Of a stretch of DNA of 64,000 nt, positions 44,697-54,391 are shown in pieces (positions within the stretch are counted from its first letter, which is position 1; each line of letters starts with the position of its first letter). The stretch is from NCBI RefSeq assembly GCF_029688735.1, contig NZ_JARULD010000002.1:496001-560000 (forward strand), in the 5' to 3' direction. The translations under genes were made by a program, and so were the position numbers. This DNA is from Qipengyuania flavescens. GTDB lineage: Bacteria > Pseudomonadota > Alphaproteobacteria > Sphingomonadales > Sphingomonadaceae. The notes under the pieces are model-generated. The model was not told the DNA's origin and made no database searches. It saw nothing but the letters and a program-made list of their open reading frames with translations.

Positions 44697-46958
44697 TTGC
44701 GCTCAATTACCTTCGCCGCCGCGCTGGCGCTGGGCACCTGCCTCGCCGCGCCGCTTGCCGCCCAGACTGCCCCATCGTCAGAGGAGACTGCTCCCGTGGA
44801 GCTCACCTTCGAACGCGTCTTCGCCTCGCCCGATCTCGATGGCCCCGCACCGCGCCAGGCGAAGCTATCGCCCGACGGCCGCTATCTCACCCTGCTGCGC
44901 AATCGTGAGGACGACCGCGAGCGCTACGATCTGTGGGGCTACGATCGCGAGAGCGGCGATTGGTCGATGCTGGTGGACAGTGAAGCGCTCGGCACCGGGC
45001 GCGAGCTGTCGGAAGACGAGAAGATGCAGCGCGAGCGCGCCCGTGTCGGCAATCTCAAGGGCATCATCAGCTACCAGTGGACCAAGGATGGCGAAGGCGT
45101 TCTCGTCCCGCTCGACGGCGATCTCTACCTGGCGCGCATCGGCGGCGAGGTGGTCCAGCTCACCGATACCGAGGAAAGCGAACTGAACCCGTCGCTCAGC
45201 GGTACGGGCGAGTATGTCAGCTTTGTGCGCGACCGCCAGCTGTGGGTCGGCAAGGTGGGCGAGGAAGCCGCGCCGATCACGCCCAAGGAGGGCGAAGCGA
45301 TCCGCTGGGGCGAAGCGGAATTCGTCGCGCAGGAGGAAATGGGGCGGCTCACCGGCTATTGGTGGAGCCCCGACGACAGCCGTATCGCGGTGCAGCGCTT
45401 CGACGAAAGCATGGTCGGCATCGTCACCCGCGCCGCCATCGGTGCGACGGGGACGCAAGTGTTCGACCAGCGCTATCCGGTCGCGGGCAGCGCGAATGCG
45501 GTCGTTGAACTCTATGTGATGAATCCGGACGGCAGCGAACGGGTCAAGGTCGATCTCGGCGACGATCCGGACATCTATCTGGCCCGTGTCGACTGGGCCG
45601 CGGACGGCAATACGCTCTACGTCCAGCGCCAGAACCGCGAGCAGACCCTGCTCGACATTCTCAAGGTGTCGCCGCGAACGGGTGAGAGCGAAGTGCTGTT
45701 CACCGAGCGCGCGGCAGTGCAGGATTACTGGATCAACCTCGGCGACGATTACAAGTGGCTCGACGACGGCTCGCTCATCTGGTGGTCGGAGCGGGACGGC
45801 TTCGGACATCTCTACTTCCGCGACCCGGACAATCGGGAATGGCAGCAGATCACCAGCGGCGATTTCGTCGTGACCAAGCTCGTCGGCGTCGATCAGCGGC
45901 TGCGGCGCGTGTTCTTCCAGGCGACCAGCGCCGAGGACCCGCTGGCGCAGCATATCTATGCGGCCGATTTCGGGGTGGGCGAAAACCCACCGGCGACCAA
46001 ATTGACTCAGGACGGCTTTACCCATTCGGCGACGATGGACTCGCGGGGCCAGACCCTGCTGATCACGCGGTCCAGCGACGACACGCCGCCGCAGATCTAT
46101 CTCGCCGATCAAACGGGCGAGCGGCTGGCGTGGGTCGAGGAAAACGCGCTGGACGCAGAGCATCCCTATGCGCCTTTCCTCGCCAGCCACCGCCCGACGC
46201 AATATGGCACTATCCCTGCCGAGGACGGCACGCCGCTCTATTGGGAAATGGTCACGCCCGAGATGGAGTCCGGTAAGCGCTATCCGGTCTATTTCTATCA
46301 CTACGGTGGACCCGGCCCGCAGATCGTCAATCGCGGCTGGAACGGGGCGCTGCGGCAGGCGATCGTGGACAAGGGCTATATCTGGTTCGCGCTCGACAAT
46401 CGCGGCTCCGCCAATCGCGGCGTCGCCTTCGAACAGCCGATCTACCGCGCCATGGGCGGCGTCGAGGTACGCGACCAGAAGGCGGGGGCGGAGTATTTGA
46501 AGACGCTCGACTTCGTCGATCCGGACAAGATCGCGATCGATGGCTGGTCCTATGGCGGATACATGACGCTGAAGCAGCTGCAAGCCGATCCGGGCCTCTA
46601 TGCCGCCGGCATCAGCGGCGCCCCGGTGACGAAGTGGGAGCTCTACGATACGCACTACACCGAACGTTACATGGGCACCCCGCAAACCGACGGCGCAGCC
46701 TATGAAGCGGCCAGTGCAATCCCGAACGCGACCGCAATCAGCGATCCGCTGCTGATCATCCACGGCATGGCGGACGACAATGTGGTGTTCGAGAACGCGA
46801 CCGAGATCATCTCCAAGATGCAGGAAGGCAATGTACCGTTCCAGATGATGCTCTATCCCGGTTACACCCACCGCGTTGCGGGCGAACAGATAAGCCCGCA
46901 TCGGTACAACACCGTCTTCCGCTTCCTCGAACATCACGGCGTGACGCCGCCGGATTAG
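44697..46958 (+). CDS. Secreted S9 family peptidase (dipeptidyl peptidase IV type)
   Basis: A TTG start at 44697 with GGGAGAG just upstream gives a clean signal peptide (SITFAAALALGTCLAAPLAAQ); the longer Arg-rich extension is rejected. An N-terminal beta propeller (about 60-490) has several LSPDGRY/WSPDDSR-type blades. The C-terminal alpha/beta hydrolase has nucleophile GWSYGGYM (Ser about 618), an Asp in HGMADDNVVF and a His in LYPGYTHRV. DPP IV enzymes remove X-Pro or X-Ala dipeptides from peptides; the location is probably periplasmic. 753 residues. Confidence 0.93.
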   Translation: MRSITFAAALALGTCLAAPLAAQTAPSSEETAPVELTFERVFASPDLDGPAPRQAKLSPDGRYLTLLRNREDDRERYDLWGYDRESGDWSMLVDSEALGTGRELSEDEKMQRERARVGNLKGIISYQWTKDGEGVLVPLDGDLYLARIGGEVVQLTDTEESELNPSLSGTGEYVSFVRDRQLWVGKVGEEAAPITPKEGEAIRWGEAEFVAQEEMGRLTGYWWSPDDSRIAVQRFDESMVGIVTRAAIGATGTQVFDQRYPVAGSANAVVELYVMNPDGSERVKVDLGDDPDIYLARVDWAADGNTLYVQRQNREQTLLDILKVSPRTGESEVLFTERAAVQDYWINLGDDYKWLDDGSLIWWSERDGFGHLYFRDPDNREWQQITSGDFVVTKLVGVDQRLRRVFFQATSAEDPLAQHIYAADFGVGENPPATKLTQDGFTHSATMDSRGQTLLITRSSDDTPPQIYLADQTGERLAWVEENALDAEHPYAPFLASHRPTQYGTIPAEDGTPLYWEMVTPEMESGKRYPVYFYHYGGPGPQIVNRGWNGALRQAIVDKGYIWFALDNRGSANRGVAFEQPIYRAMGGVEVRDQKAGAEYLKTLDFVDPDKIAIDGWSYGGYMTLKQLQADPGLYAAGISGAPVTKWELYDTHYTERYMGTPQTDGAAYEAASAIPNATAISDPLLIIHGMADDNVVFENATEIISKMQEGNVPFQMMLYPGYTHRVAGEQISPHRYNTVFRFLEHHGVTPPD

Positions 46959-47043
46959 CGCTTTACCATGCGCAATCGAATGTGCGGTTGCGGGCGCGCC
47001 AGCAGTCGCTATCTCGGCGGCGAACAGTTTCTGGAGAAGTAAT

Positions 47044-48069
47044 TTGGGTTATCGTATCGTCGTCGTCGGCGCGACCGGGAATGTCGGGCGCGAAGTCATG
47101 CAGGTGCTGGCCGAGCGCGAGTTCCCGATCGACGAGATCGCCGCCGTCGCCTCGAGCCGCTCGCAGGGTTCGGAGGTCGAATTCGGCGACACCGGCAAGA
47201 TGCTCAAGTGCAAGAATATCGAGCATTTCGACTGGTCGGGCTGGGACATCGCCCTGTTCGCTGCCGGAAGCGGTCCGGCCAAGGAATACGCGCCCAAGGC
47301 GGCGGCTGCCGGCTGCGTGGTGATCGACAACAGTTCGCTCTACCGCATGGATCCCGACGTGCCGCTGATCGTGCCCGAAGTGAACCCCGATGCGATCCAC
47401 GATTATTCGAAGCGCAACATCATCGCCAATCCGAACTGCTCGACCGCGCAGCTGGTCGTGGCGCTGAAGCCGTTGCACGATGCCGCCACGATCAAGCGCG
47501 TGGTCGTCAGCACCTACCAGTCGGTTTCCGGCGCGGGCAAGGCGGGCATGGACGAGCTGTTCGAGCAGAGCCGCAACATCTTCGTCGGCGATCCGGTGGA
47601 GCCGGTGAAATTCACCAAGCAGATCGCCTTCAACGTCATCCCGCATATCGACGTCTTCCTCGACGATGGGTCGACCAAGGAAGAATGGAAAATGGTGGTC
47701 GAGACGAAGAAGATTCTCGATCCGAAGATCAAGCTGACCGCCACCTGCGTGCGCGTGCCGGTCTTCGTCGGCCACTCCGAAGCCGTCAGCATCGAGTTCG
47801 AGAAGGAAATCTCCGCCGAGCAGGCCCAGGAGATTCTGCGCGAGGCACCGGGCTGCATGCTGGTCGACAAGCGCGAGGACGAGGGATACATCACGCCGGT
47901 CGAGGCCGCGGGCGACAGCGCTACCTACATCAGCCGCGTACGAGAGGACCCGACAGTGGAGAACGGCCTAAACCTGTGGTGCGTGTCCGACAACCTGCGC
48001 AAGGGCGCGGCGCTGAACGCGGTGCAGATCGCGGAACTGCTCGGGCGCGAGTGCCTCAAGAAGGGATGA
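47044..48069 (+). CDS. asd: Aspartate-semialdehyde dehydrogenase
   Basis: Second step from aspartate to lysine, diaminopimelate, methionine and threonine. NADP motif VVVGATGNVGREVMQVL, a SSRSQGSEVEF segment, the catalytic Cys in NPNCSTAQLVVALKPLHD and the catalytic His in RVPVFVGHSEAVSIEF. The start is a TTG at 47044 with GGAGAAG 5 bases upstream, and the residues fit the usual GYRVVVVGATG beginning. 341 residues. Confidence 0.96.
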   Translation: MGYRIVVVGATGNVGREVMQVLAEREFPIDEIAAVASSRSQGSEVEFGDTGKMLKCKNIEHFDWSGWDIALFAAGSGPAKEYAPKAAAAGCVVIDNSSLYRMDPDVPLIVPEVNPDAIHDYSKRNIIANPNCSTAQLVVALKPLHDAATIKRVVVSTYQSVSGAGKAGMDELFEQSRNIFVGDPVEPVKFTKQIAFNVIPHIDVFLDDGSTKEEWKMVVETKKILDPKIKLTATCVRVPVFVGHSEAVSIEFEKEISAEQAQEILREAPGCMLVDKREDEGYITPVEAAGDSATYISRVREDPTVENGLNLWCVSDNLRKGAALNAVQIAELLGRECLKKG

Positions 48070-48620
48070 TGAAAAGAGCCCTTCTGATCGCCTTGCCGCT
48101 CGCACTCGTAGGCTGCGGTGGCTCTGAGGCTTCCGACGACCTTGGCGCTGACGTCATTTCGGTTGACGAACGCATAGCCGACGCGAAGATCGTGGTCTCC
48201 GCCGACGGTGTCGGAGCCAGGGGCAGCGAACCGCTTCGCTTCGGCGCGACGCGCGAGGAAGTCGATGTCATGGCTGCGCAGGCCTTCGGCTCGCAAGGCG
48301 AAGAGAGCTCGAACGAGGAATGCGGCGCGGGTCCGATGGATTTCAGTCAGTACGGCCCGCTGCAACTCGCCTTCCTCGATGGCAAGTTCGCAGGCTGGTT
48401 CCTGCGCGAGGGCGATGCTGTGGCAACCTCCGACGGCGTGCGGCCCGGTGTCTCGACGCTCGATGCGCTGAAAGGCGAACGGCAAGTGCAGGAGCTCGAC
48501 ACCACGCTCGAAGGCGAGTTCCAGTACACGACCGCAGATTACGGAACGATCACCGGCTTTGCCGATGAGGCTGGGAACATCGACGCCCTGCAGGCCGGGG
48601 TGAGCTGCTTCTTCCGCTAA
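48069..48620 (+). CDS. Lipoprotein of unknown function after asd
   Basis: A 183-residue lipoprotein with signal KRALLIALPLALVGC. The mature part includes GSEPLRFGATREEVDVMAAQAFG, a pattern seen in small periplasmic proteins where a 'low-bit' helix follows the FG turn, and two further Cys (NEECGAG and VSCFF). Not recognised by name. Tandem ATGs at 48066 and 48069 overlap the asd stop; the second has better spacing from AAGAAGG. It may be co-transcribed with asd. Confidence 0.72.
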   Translation: MKRALLIALPLALVGCGGSEASDDLGADVISVDERIADAKIVVSADGVGARGSEPLRFGATREEVDVMAAQAFGSQGEESSNEECGAGPMDFSQYGPLQLAFLDGKFAGWFLREGDAVATSDGVRPGVSTLDALKGERQVQELDTTLEGEFQYTTADYGTITGFADEAGNIDALQAGVSCFFR

Positions 48621-48645
48621 CCCGGCGCGCCTGTATAAGGGCACC

Positions 48646-49293
48646 ATGACCCTGACTGCAGAGCTTTATTTCAGCTTCCGATCGCCCTACAGCTATCTGT
48701 CGGTCGGTCGCTATCGTGCGATGACGGAGGATAATGATCTCGACATTGCGCTGCGCCCGGTGTGGCCGCTCGCGGTGCGCCAGCCCGATTTCTTCGAGCG
48801 CAACCACCCCAACTGGCTCGGATACACCATGCGCGACATGCTGCGGGTGGCGCAGTTTCATGACATTCCCTTCGGCGCGCCCCGGCCCGATCCGATCGTG
48901 CAGGACACCGCGACCCGCAAGATCGCCGAAGACCAGCCTTACATCCGGCGCGTTACGCGAATGGGTCAGGCTGCCGCCCGGCGCGGCGCTGGCTTGGTCT
49001 TCGCCGCCGAGGCCGGCCGCATGATCTGGGGCGGGCAGGAGAATTGGCACGAGGGCGAGCATCTGGCCGAGGCGCTAATTTCAGCCGGGCTTGATCCAGC
49101 TGAAATCGAGGCGGAGATCGAAAGCGATGCGCAGGCGCTCGACGCCGAGATCGCCGCCAATCAGGACGCGCTGGAAGCGTCCGGCCACTGGGGCGTGCCG
49201 ACGCTGGTGTTCGACGGCGAACCCTTCTTCGGGCAGGACCGGATCGAGATGGTACGCTGGCGGATGGAGCAGAAGGGATTGGCGAAGCGATGA
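48646..49293 (+). CDS. DsbA-family / 2-hydroxychromene-2-carboxylate isomerase-like protein
   Basis: A thioredoxin-fold protein of the DsbA/kappa-GST group. It begins ELYFSFRSPYSYLS, where Ser-Pro-Tyr replaces the CxxC of DsbA, as in HCCA isomerases that use glutathione. It ends with the cis-Pro region HWGVPTLVFDGEPFFGQDRIE. In naphthalene degraders such isomerases act on hydroxychromene carboxylate, but no other ring-degradation genes are here. The next gene starts within its stop (ATGA). 215 residues. Confidence 0.85.
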   Translation: MTLTAELYFSFRSPYSYLSVGRYRAMTEDNDLDIALRPVWPLAVRQPDFFERNHPNWLGYTMRDMLRVAQFHDIPFGAPRPDPIVQDTATRKIAEDQPYIRRVTRMGQAAARRGAGLVFAAEAGRMIWGGQENWHEGEHLAEALISAGLDPAEIEAEIESDAQALDAEIAANQDALEASGHWGVPTLVFDGEPFFGQDRIEMVRWRMEQKGLAKR

Positions 49294-50045
49294 GAACCGA
49301 ATCCTTTACCAGCTTCGACGGCACCGAGCTGGCACTCCATCGCCACGGCGAAGGGCGGCCCTTCGTGTTGCTGCACGGCCTTTTCTCCAGCGCTGAGATG
49401 AACTGGATCAAGTGGGGCCATCATCTTGCCATCGCGGCGAAGGGCTATGAAGTGCTCATGCTCGACTTCCGCGTGCATGGCGAGAGTGCGGCGCCGCACG
49501 AACCGGAGAAATATCCGCAGAATGTCCTGGTGCGCGATGTCGCGGCGCTGGTGGAGCGTTTCGGGCTCACGGACTACGACCTCGGCGGCTTCTCGCTCGG
49601 TGCGCGCACGACGCTGCACGCGGTGGTGCATGGCGTGCTCGAGCCGCAGCGGATCGTGGTCGGCGGGATGGGCACGGCGGGCCTCGGTGAGTGGGACAAG
49701 CGCGCGGCGTTCTTCCGCCGCGTAATCGACGAATTCGATGCCATCCCCAAGGGCGACCCGGCGTATTTCTCGATGCAGTTCCTGAAATCGCAGGGAGTGG
49801 ACCGGACTGCGGCGCGGCTGTTGCTCGACACCATGCCCGATCTCGACCTCGCCTTGCTCGACCGGGTGACCATGCCAGCGCTGGTCGTCTGCGGCGACGA
49901 GGACCGAGACAACGGCTCGGCAGAGGAACTCGCCAACCTCCTGCCCAATGCCGATTTCGTCGAGGTGCCCGGCACGCATATGAGCAGCGTCACCAAGCCT
50001 GACCTCGGCCTCGCTATCGCCGAATGGCTCGGCGATCCCGCTTGA
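49290..50045 (+). CDS. Alpha/beta hydrolase
   Basis: An alpha/beta-hydrolase fold with oxyanion segment VLLHGLFSSAEMNW, a nucleophile elbow GGFSLGARTTLH (Ser about 97), Asp in VVCGDEDRDNG and a C-terminal His in VPGTHMSSV. The substrate is unknown. Translation is coupled to the DsbA-like gene by a 4-base overlap, so the two may act in one reaction sequence. 251 residues. Confidence 0.87.
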   Translation: MRTESFTSFDGTELALHRHGEGRPFVLLHGLFSSAEMNWIKWGHHLAIAAKGYEVLMLDFRVHGESAAPHEPEKYPQNVLVRDVAALVERFGLTDYDLGGFSLGARTTLHAVVHGVLEPQRIVVGGMGTAGLGEWDKRAAFFRRVIDEFDAIPKGDPAYFSMQFLKSQGVDRTAARLLLDTMPDLDLALLDRVTMPALVVCGDEDRDNGSAEELANLLPNADFVEVPGTHMSSVTKPDLGLAIAEWLGDPA

Positions 50046-50114
50046 TTAAGCTCGGGCACAGGTGCAATCCGGTAGCCAATGAAACCAGTCGCAACATTGT
50101 CTGAGAGAATGCCC

Positions 50115-51962
50115 ATGAAACTCCTCCGCACTTCGCTCGCCGCGCTCGCCATTGCCAGCGCCGCACCCGCTTTCGCCGACGACCATATGTCGAACGAGAT
50201 GGAAGCAACGGCTCAGTTCCCGATGACGCCGCAAGGCGCGGCCGACTGGGTTGCAATGGTCGAGGAGGACATGTTCGACTTCAGTGTCGAATACGGCCGG
50301 GTGCTGTGGATCAATTCGACATACATCATGCATGACAGCGACCAGCTGGCGGCGAAATATGGCGCAGAAGCCACCGAAAAATCCGTCGCCTATGCCAACA
50401 AGGCCGCCGAGTATGCGCGCGTCGCCGGGCTCGACCCCGAAGTCGCTCGCAAGCTCGACATCCTGCGGAACGGCATCGTCATGCCCGCGCCGGTGCGCGA
50501 CGGCGCGGCGACCGAGCTCAACGAAATCGCGACCAGCCTCAACAGCCAGTACGGGAAGGGCAAGGGCACGCTGAACGGCGAGGAGATCAACGGCTCCGAC
50601 ATCGAGGCCGAGATGGGCAACCTCGAACGCACGCCTGCCGAGAAGGCCGAAATGTGGACCAGCTGGCACGACAATGTCGGCGCGCCGATGCGGGAAGACT
50701 ACCAGCGCATGATCGCCATTGCTGGCGAGGGCGCGAGCGAGCTGGGCTTTGCCGATCTCGGCGCCATGTGGCGCTCCAACTACGATATGGACCCGGACCA
50801 GTTCGCCGCCGAGACCGAGCGGATGTGGCAGGAAGTGAAGCCGCTCTACATGGCGCTGCACACCTATGTCCGCAGCAAGCTGAACGAGGAATACGGTGCC
50901 GAGGTCCAGCCGGCGACCGGCCCGATCCGCGCCGATTTGCTTGGCAATATGTGGGCGCAGGAGTGGGGCAATATCTACCCACTGGTCGCGCCCGAGGGGG
51001 CGGGCGACATCGGCTATGATCTCACCGAACTGATTGCCGAAAAGCAGTATGACGAAGTCGGCATGGTTCGCGTGGGCGAGGCGTTCTTCTCCTCGCTCGG
51101 CTTCGATCCGCTGCCCGAGACATTCTGGGAGCGGAGCCAGTTCGTGAAGCCGCAGGACCGCGAGGTGGTCTGCCACGCCAGCGCCTGGGACGTCGACAAT
51201 GTCGATGATCTCCGCATCAAGATGTGCATCAAGCGCAATGCCGACGACTTCAAGGTCATCCACCACGAACTCGGCCACAACTATTACCAGCGCGCCTACA
51301 GCCAGCAGGACTATCTGCATCTGAACGGCGCCAACGACGGCTTCCACGAAGCCATCGGCGACATGATCGCGCTGTCGATCACGCCCGAATATCTCGTGCA
51401 GATCGACATGCTCGACCGCAGCGAGGTGCCGAGCGCGGACAAGGACATCGGCCTGTTGCTGCGCGAGGCGATGGACAAGGTCGCCTTCCTGCCCTTCGGC
51501 CTGATGGTCGATCGCTATCGCTGGCAGCTGTTCGACGGCACGATTCCGGCAGACCAGCTCAACAAGGGCTGGAACGACCTGCGGCTGGAATATCAGGGCA
51601 TCGTCCCGCCGGTCGCACGTGACGAGTCCAAGTTCGATGCGGGCGCGAAATATCACATCCCGGGTAATGTGCCCTACACCCGCTATTTCCTCGCGCGGAT
51701 CCTGCAGTTCCAGTTCTTCAAGGCCGCCTGCGACCAGGCCGGCTGGGAAGGCCCGCTGCACCGCTGCTCGTTCTACGGCAATGAGGAGGTAGGCAAGAAC
51801 CTCAACGCCATGCTCGAAATGGGTGCCAGCAAGCCGTGGCCCGATGCGCTCGAAGCCTTTACCGGCGAGCGGCAGATGAGCGGCACGGCGATGGTCGAAT
51901 ATTTCGCCCCGCTGATGGCGTGGCTGGAAGAGCAGAACGAAGGGAAACCGCAGGGGTGGTGA
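50115..51962 (+). CDS. M2 family peptidyl-dipeptidase (ACE-like)
   Basis: A secreted zinc dipeptidyl carboxypeptidase. Signal peptide KLLRTSLAALAIASAAPAFA, then an all-helical protease of about 590 residues with the zinc motif HHELGH (His about 384), the third ligand Glu in GANDGFHEAIGDM, and YTRYFLARILQFQF near the chloride-binding region of ACE. Bacterial M2 enzymes cut dipeptides from peptide C-termini. The ATG at 50115 is preferred over 50109. It heads an operon-like series with a beta-propeller lipoprotein, rimB and rimK. 615 residues. Confidence 0.93.
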   Translation: MKLLRTSLAALAIASAAPAFADDHMSNEMEATAQFPMTPQGAADWVAMVEEDMFDFSVEYGRVLWINSTYIMHDSDQLAAKYGAEATEKSVAYANKAAEYARVAGLDPEVARKLDILRNGIVMPAPVRDGAATELNEIATSLNSQYGKGKGTLNGEEINGSDIEAEMGNLERTPAEKAEMWTSWHDNVGAPMREDYQRMIAIAGEGASELGFADLGAMWRSNYDMDPDQFAAETERMWQEVKPLYMALHTYVRSKLNEEYGAEVQPATGPIRADLLGNMWAQEWGNIYPLVAPEGAGDIGYDLTELIAEKQYDEVGMVRVGEAFFSSLGFDPLPETFWERSQFVKPQDREVVCHASAWDVDNVDDLRIKMCIKRNADDFKVIHHELGHNYYQRAYSQQDYLHLNGANDGFHEAIGDMIALSITPEYLVQIDMLDRSEVPSADKDIGLLLREAMDKVAFLPFGLMVDRYRWQLFDGTIPADQLNKGWNDLRLEYQGIVPPVARDESKFDAGAKYHIPGNVPYTRYFLARILQFQFFKAACDQAGWEGPLHRCSFYGNEEVGKNLNAMLEMGASKPWPDALEAFTGERQMSGTAMVEYFAPLMAWLEEQNEGKPQGW

Positions 51963-51964
51963 GG

Positions 51965-52975
51965 GTGAAATCGGCGATCGCGCTCGGCGCTGTTCTGGCG
52001 CTGGCCGCCTGTACACCGCAGGCGCGGGAGCCGAACCCCGGCTTTCTCGTCGATCCGGTGGCGGATGGCGCGCTGTTCGTCGCGGGCAAGTTCGGCAATA
52101 CGCTGGCGAAGGTCGATCTGGCGAGCGGCGAGCAGACTTTGCTCGTGGAGAGCTGCGCCAACCCGCACGAACTGGCGACCTCGCCCGATGACCGATACGT
52201 CGCGCTCGCTTGCTACGGCGGGCAGACAGTCGACATCTTCCGCACGGACGACCTCGTCCGCACGCGCAGCATCGATCTAGGCGAAAGCGCTCGGCCCCAC
52301 GGGATCGTATGGCACGCGAATGGGGACCTCTACGCGACTGCTGAGGGCCGACAATCGGTGTTCTGGATACGTGACCCTTTGGGCAACGCGGAAACCTTCG
52401 AATACGCGACCGGCCAGCAGGGCAGCCACATGATCGCCGTGGCACCCAGCGGCAATCACGCCTGGACCACCGATCTCGGCAGCAAGACCGTAACGCTGGT
52501 CGATCTCAAGACCCGGCGCGCCCCGCGCTCGGTCGAGGTCGGCGAGGAACCCGAGGGCATTGCGCTTTCGCCCGAGGGCGAAACGCTGTGGATCAGCGCG
52601 CGCGGATCGGACAAGGCCTTCGCGCTCGACCCGATGACGCTTGAGGTGCGGCAGGAGATTGCGACCGGCGCTTTCCCGCTGCGCATCGCCGTGCGGCCGC
52701 AGGGCGATTTTGCCGTGACCAGCGATCTTGCCGACGGGGGGCTCACCGTGATCGACACTACGACCGGCGAGGCCGTGCGCTCGATCCCGGTGACCGGGCC
52801 GGACGGCGCGCAGGAGCGCATGCAGGTGACGATCCTCTGGTCGCCCGATGGCGAGCGCATCTATGTCGCCGAAACACGCGACAACACCATCGCCGAAGTC
52901 GATTTCGCCAGCGGCGAAGTCCTGCGGCGTCTGCCAGGGACCGGCGGCGGCGACGGGATCGCGATCATCGAATGA
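51965..52975 (+). CDS. YncE-like beta-propeller lipoprotein
   Basis: Signal KSAIALGAVLALAAC marks a lipoprotein. The remaining 320 residues are repeated blades with YVALACYGGQTVDIFR, GNHAWTTDLGSKTVTLVDL, GIALSPEGETLWISARGSDKAFALD and FAVTSDLADGGLTVIDTTTG, the seven-bladed YVTN/YncE-type propeller. Such proteins bind ligands or partners rather than acting as enzymes. GTG starts at 51959 (overlapping the peptidase stop) and 51965 are both possible. 336 residues from 51965. Confidence 0.85.
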   Translation: MKSAIALGAVLALAACTPQAREPNPGFLVDPVADGALFVAGKFGNTLAKVDLASGEQTLLVESCANPHELATSPDDRYVALACYGGQTVDIFRTDDLVRTRSIDLGESARPHGIVWHANGDLYATAEGRQSVFWIRDPLGNAETFEYATGQQGSHMIAVAPSGNHAWTTDLGSKTVTLVDLKTRRAPRSVEVGEEPEGIALSPEGETLWISARGSDKAFALDPMTLEVRQEIATGAFPLRIAVRPQGDFAVTSDLADGGLTVIDTTTGEAVRSIPVTGPDGAQERMQVTILWSPDGERIYVAETRDNTIAEVDFASGEVLRRLPGTGGGDGIAIIE

Positions 52976-53436
52976 CGGCAAAGCGCAAGCTCCTCCCCGC
53001 GGTCGGCTGGCGCGAGTTGGTGCATTTGCCCGACCTCGGCCTCCATGGTGTCCCGGCCAAGATCGACACCGGCGCGCGCACATCGTCGCTGCATGGCGAG
53101 GTTTTGGAAGAGTTCGAGCGCGACGGCGAGAAATTCGTCCGGTTCGCGGTCGATTTCCAGCAGCAGCATGTGCGCCAGGTGTGCGAGGCGGTGCATGTCG
53201 ACGTGCGCGGGATCACCAGCTCGAATGGTGAAACGCAATATCGCTATGTCATCAAGACGCCGCTGAAGATCGGCGATGTCGAATTCCGCGCCGAAATCAG
53301 CCTCGCCGACCGAAGCGACATGAAGTTCCCCATGCTCATCGGTCGATCTTCATTGCGTCGACGCTTTGTCGTGGACAGCGGCTATTCCTGGCTCCAGACG
53401 CCGGAAATGAAGGTCAAGAAAGGCCACAAACCATGA
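52972..53436 (+). CDS. RimB-like retropepsin-fold protease (ATP-dependent zinc protease family)
   Basis: A 154-residue single-domain protein with an aspartic protease-like motif [13 protein letters not shown] and a C-terminal [17 protein letters not shown], the pattern of the RimK-associated RimB / 'zinc protease' family (PF05618). In Pseudomonas, RimB partners RimK and removes or limits glutamate added to S6. The ATG overlaps the propeller stop, and the rimK ATG overlaps its stop, so the two work together by context. Confidence 0.87.
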   Translation: MTAKRKLLPAVGWRELVHLPDLGLHGVPAKIDTGARTSSLHGEVLEEFERDGEKFVRFAVDFQQQHVRQVCEAVHVDVRGITSSNGETQYRYVIKTPLKIGDVEFRAEISLADRSDMKFPMLIGRSSLRRRFVVDSGYSWLQTPEMKVKKGHKP

Positions 53437-54338
53437 AAATCGCCATGCTGGCACGCAATCCGAACCTCTATTCGCACAAGCGATTGAAAGAGGCGGCGGA
53501 AGAGCGCGGACACGAACTCGACATCCTCAACACCACGCGCTGCACGGTGCATATCGCGAGCCATCGGCCCGAGGTCTATTACAATGGCGAGCCCTGCGTG
53601 GGCTACGACGCAGTCATCCCGCGCATCGGCGCCTCGATCACCAACTACGGTCTGTCGATCCTGCGGCAATTCGAAATGCGCGGCTGCTGGCCCCTTAACG
53701 AGAGCGTCGCCATCGGCCGCAGCCGCGACAAGCTGCGCAGCATGCAGATCCTCGCCAAATACGGCATCGGCCTGCCGCTGACGGCTTACGCCAACGATCC
53801 CAAGCAGGCGGAGGAGATCATCAAGGCGGTCAAGGGCCCGCCGGTGGTCATCAAGCTGCTGGAAGGCACGCAGGGCATCGGCGTCGTGCTGGCAGAAACG
53901 ATGTCCTCGGCCAAGTCCGTGATCGAGGCGTTTCGCGGCGCGAACGTCAACATCCTCGTGCAGGAGTTCATCAAGGAAGCCGGCGGTACCGACATCCGCG
54001 CACTGGTGGTCGGCGGCAAGGTCGTGGCTGCAATGAAGCGCACCGGCGCGGCGGACGATTTTCGCAGCAACCTCCACCGCGGCGGCAGCGCGCAGCTGAT
54101 CAAGATTACCCCCGAAGAACGCAGCACCGCCGTGCGCGCCGCCAAGCATATGGGCTTGAACGTCTGCGGCGTGGACATGCTGCGGAGCAATCACGGGCCG
54201 GTAATCATGGAAGTGAACAGCTCGCCAGGGCTGGAGGGGATCGAGAACGCGACCGGCAAGGACATCGCCGGAATGATCATCGATTACATCGCGAAGAACG
54301 CGAAGGACGGGAAGACGAAGACCAAGGGGAAGGGGTGA
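53433..54338 (+). CDS. rimK: Ribosomal protein S6 glutamate ligase RimK
   Basis: An ATP-grasp ligase that adds glutamates to the C-terminus of S6. It begins [21 protein letters not shown]. It has [19 protein letters not shown], the ATP-grasp segments [20 protein letters not shown] and [32 protein letters not shown], and the metal-binding [14 protein letters not shown]. 301 residues with a Lys-rich tail. rpsF, its presumed substrate gene, lies 3.7 kb away on the other strand. Confidence 0.94.
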   Translation: MKIAMLARNPNLYSHKRLKEAAEERGHELDILNTTRCTVHIASHRPEVYYNGEPCVGYDAVIPRIGASITNYGLSILRQFEMRGCWPLNESVAIGRSRDKLRSMQILAKYGIGLPLTAYANDPKQAEEIIKAVKGPPVVIKLLEGTQGIGVVLAETMSSAKSVIEAFRGANVNILVQEFIKEAGGTDIRALVVGGKVVAAMKRTGAADDFRSNLHRGGSAQLIKITPEERSTAVRAAKHMGLNVCGVDMLRSNHGPVIMEVNSSPGLEGIENATGKDIAGMIIDYIAKNAKDGKTKTKGKG

Positions 54339-54391
54339 TCGTCCTCGACCGACTTTGGCTTCAAACTTTTTCTATTCCAGATACGTCTTCG

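Noticed and set aside
44865..46937. Open frame of 690 codons opposite the S9 peptidase
   Set aside because: Antisense to a clear peptidase with catalytic triad; composition (Arg/His/Asp-rich) is that of a mirror frame.
50046..52445. Open frame of about 800 codons on the minus strand opposite the M2 peptidase
   Set aside because: Lies antisense to a gene with a full zinc-protease signature. The antisense frame has no signal, domain or ribosome site, and such frames are common opposite GC-rich genes.
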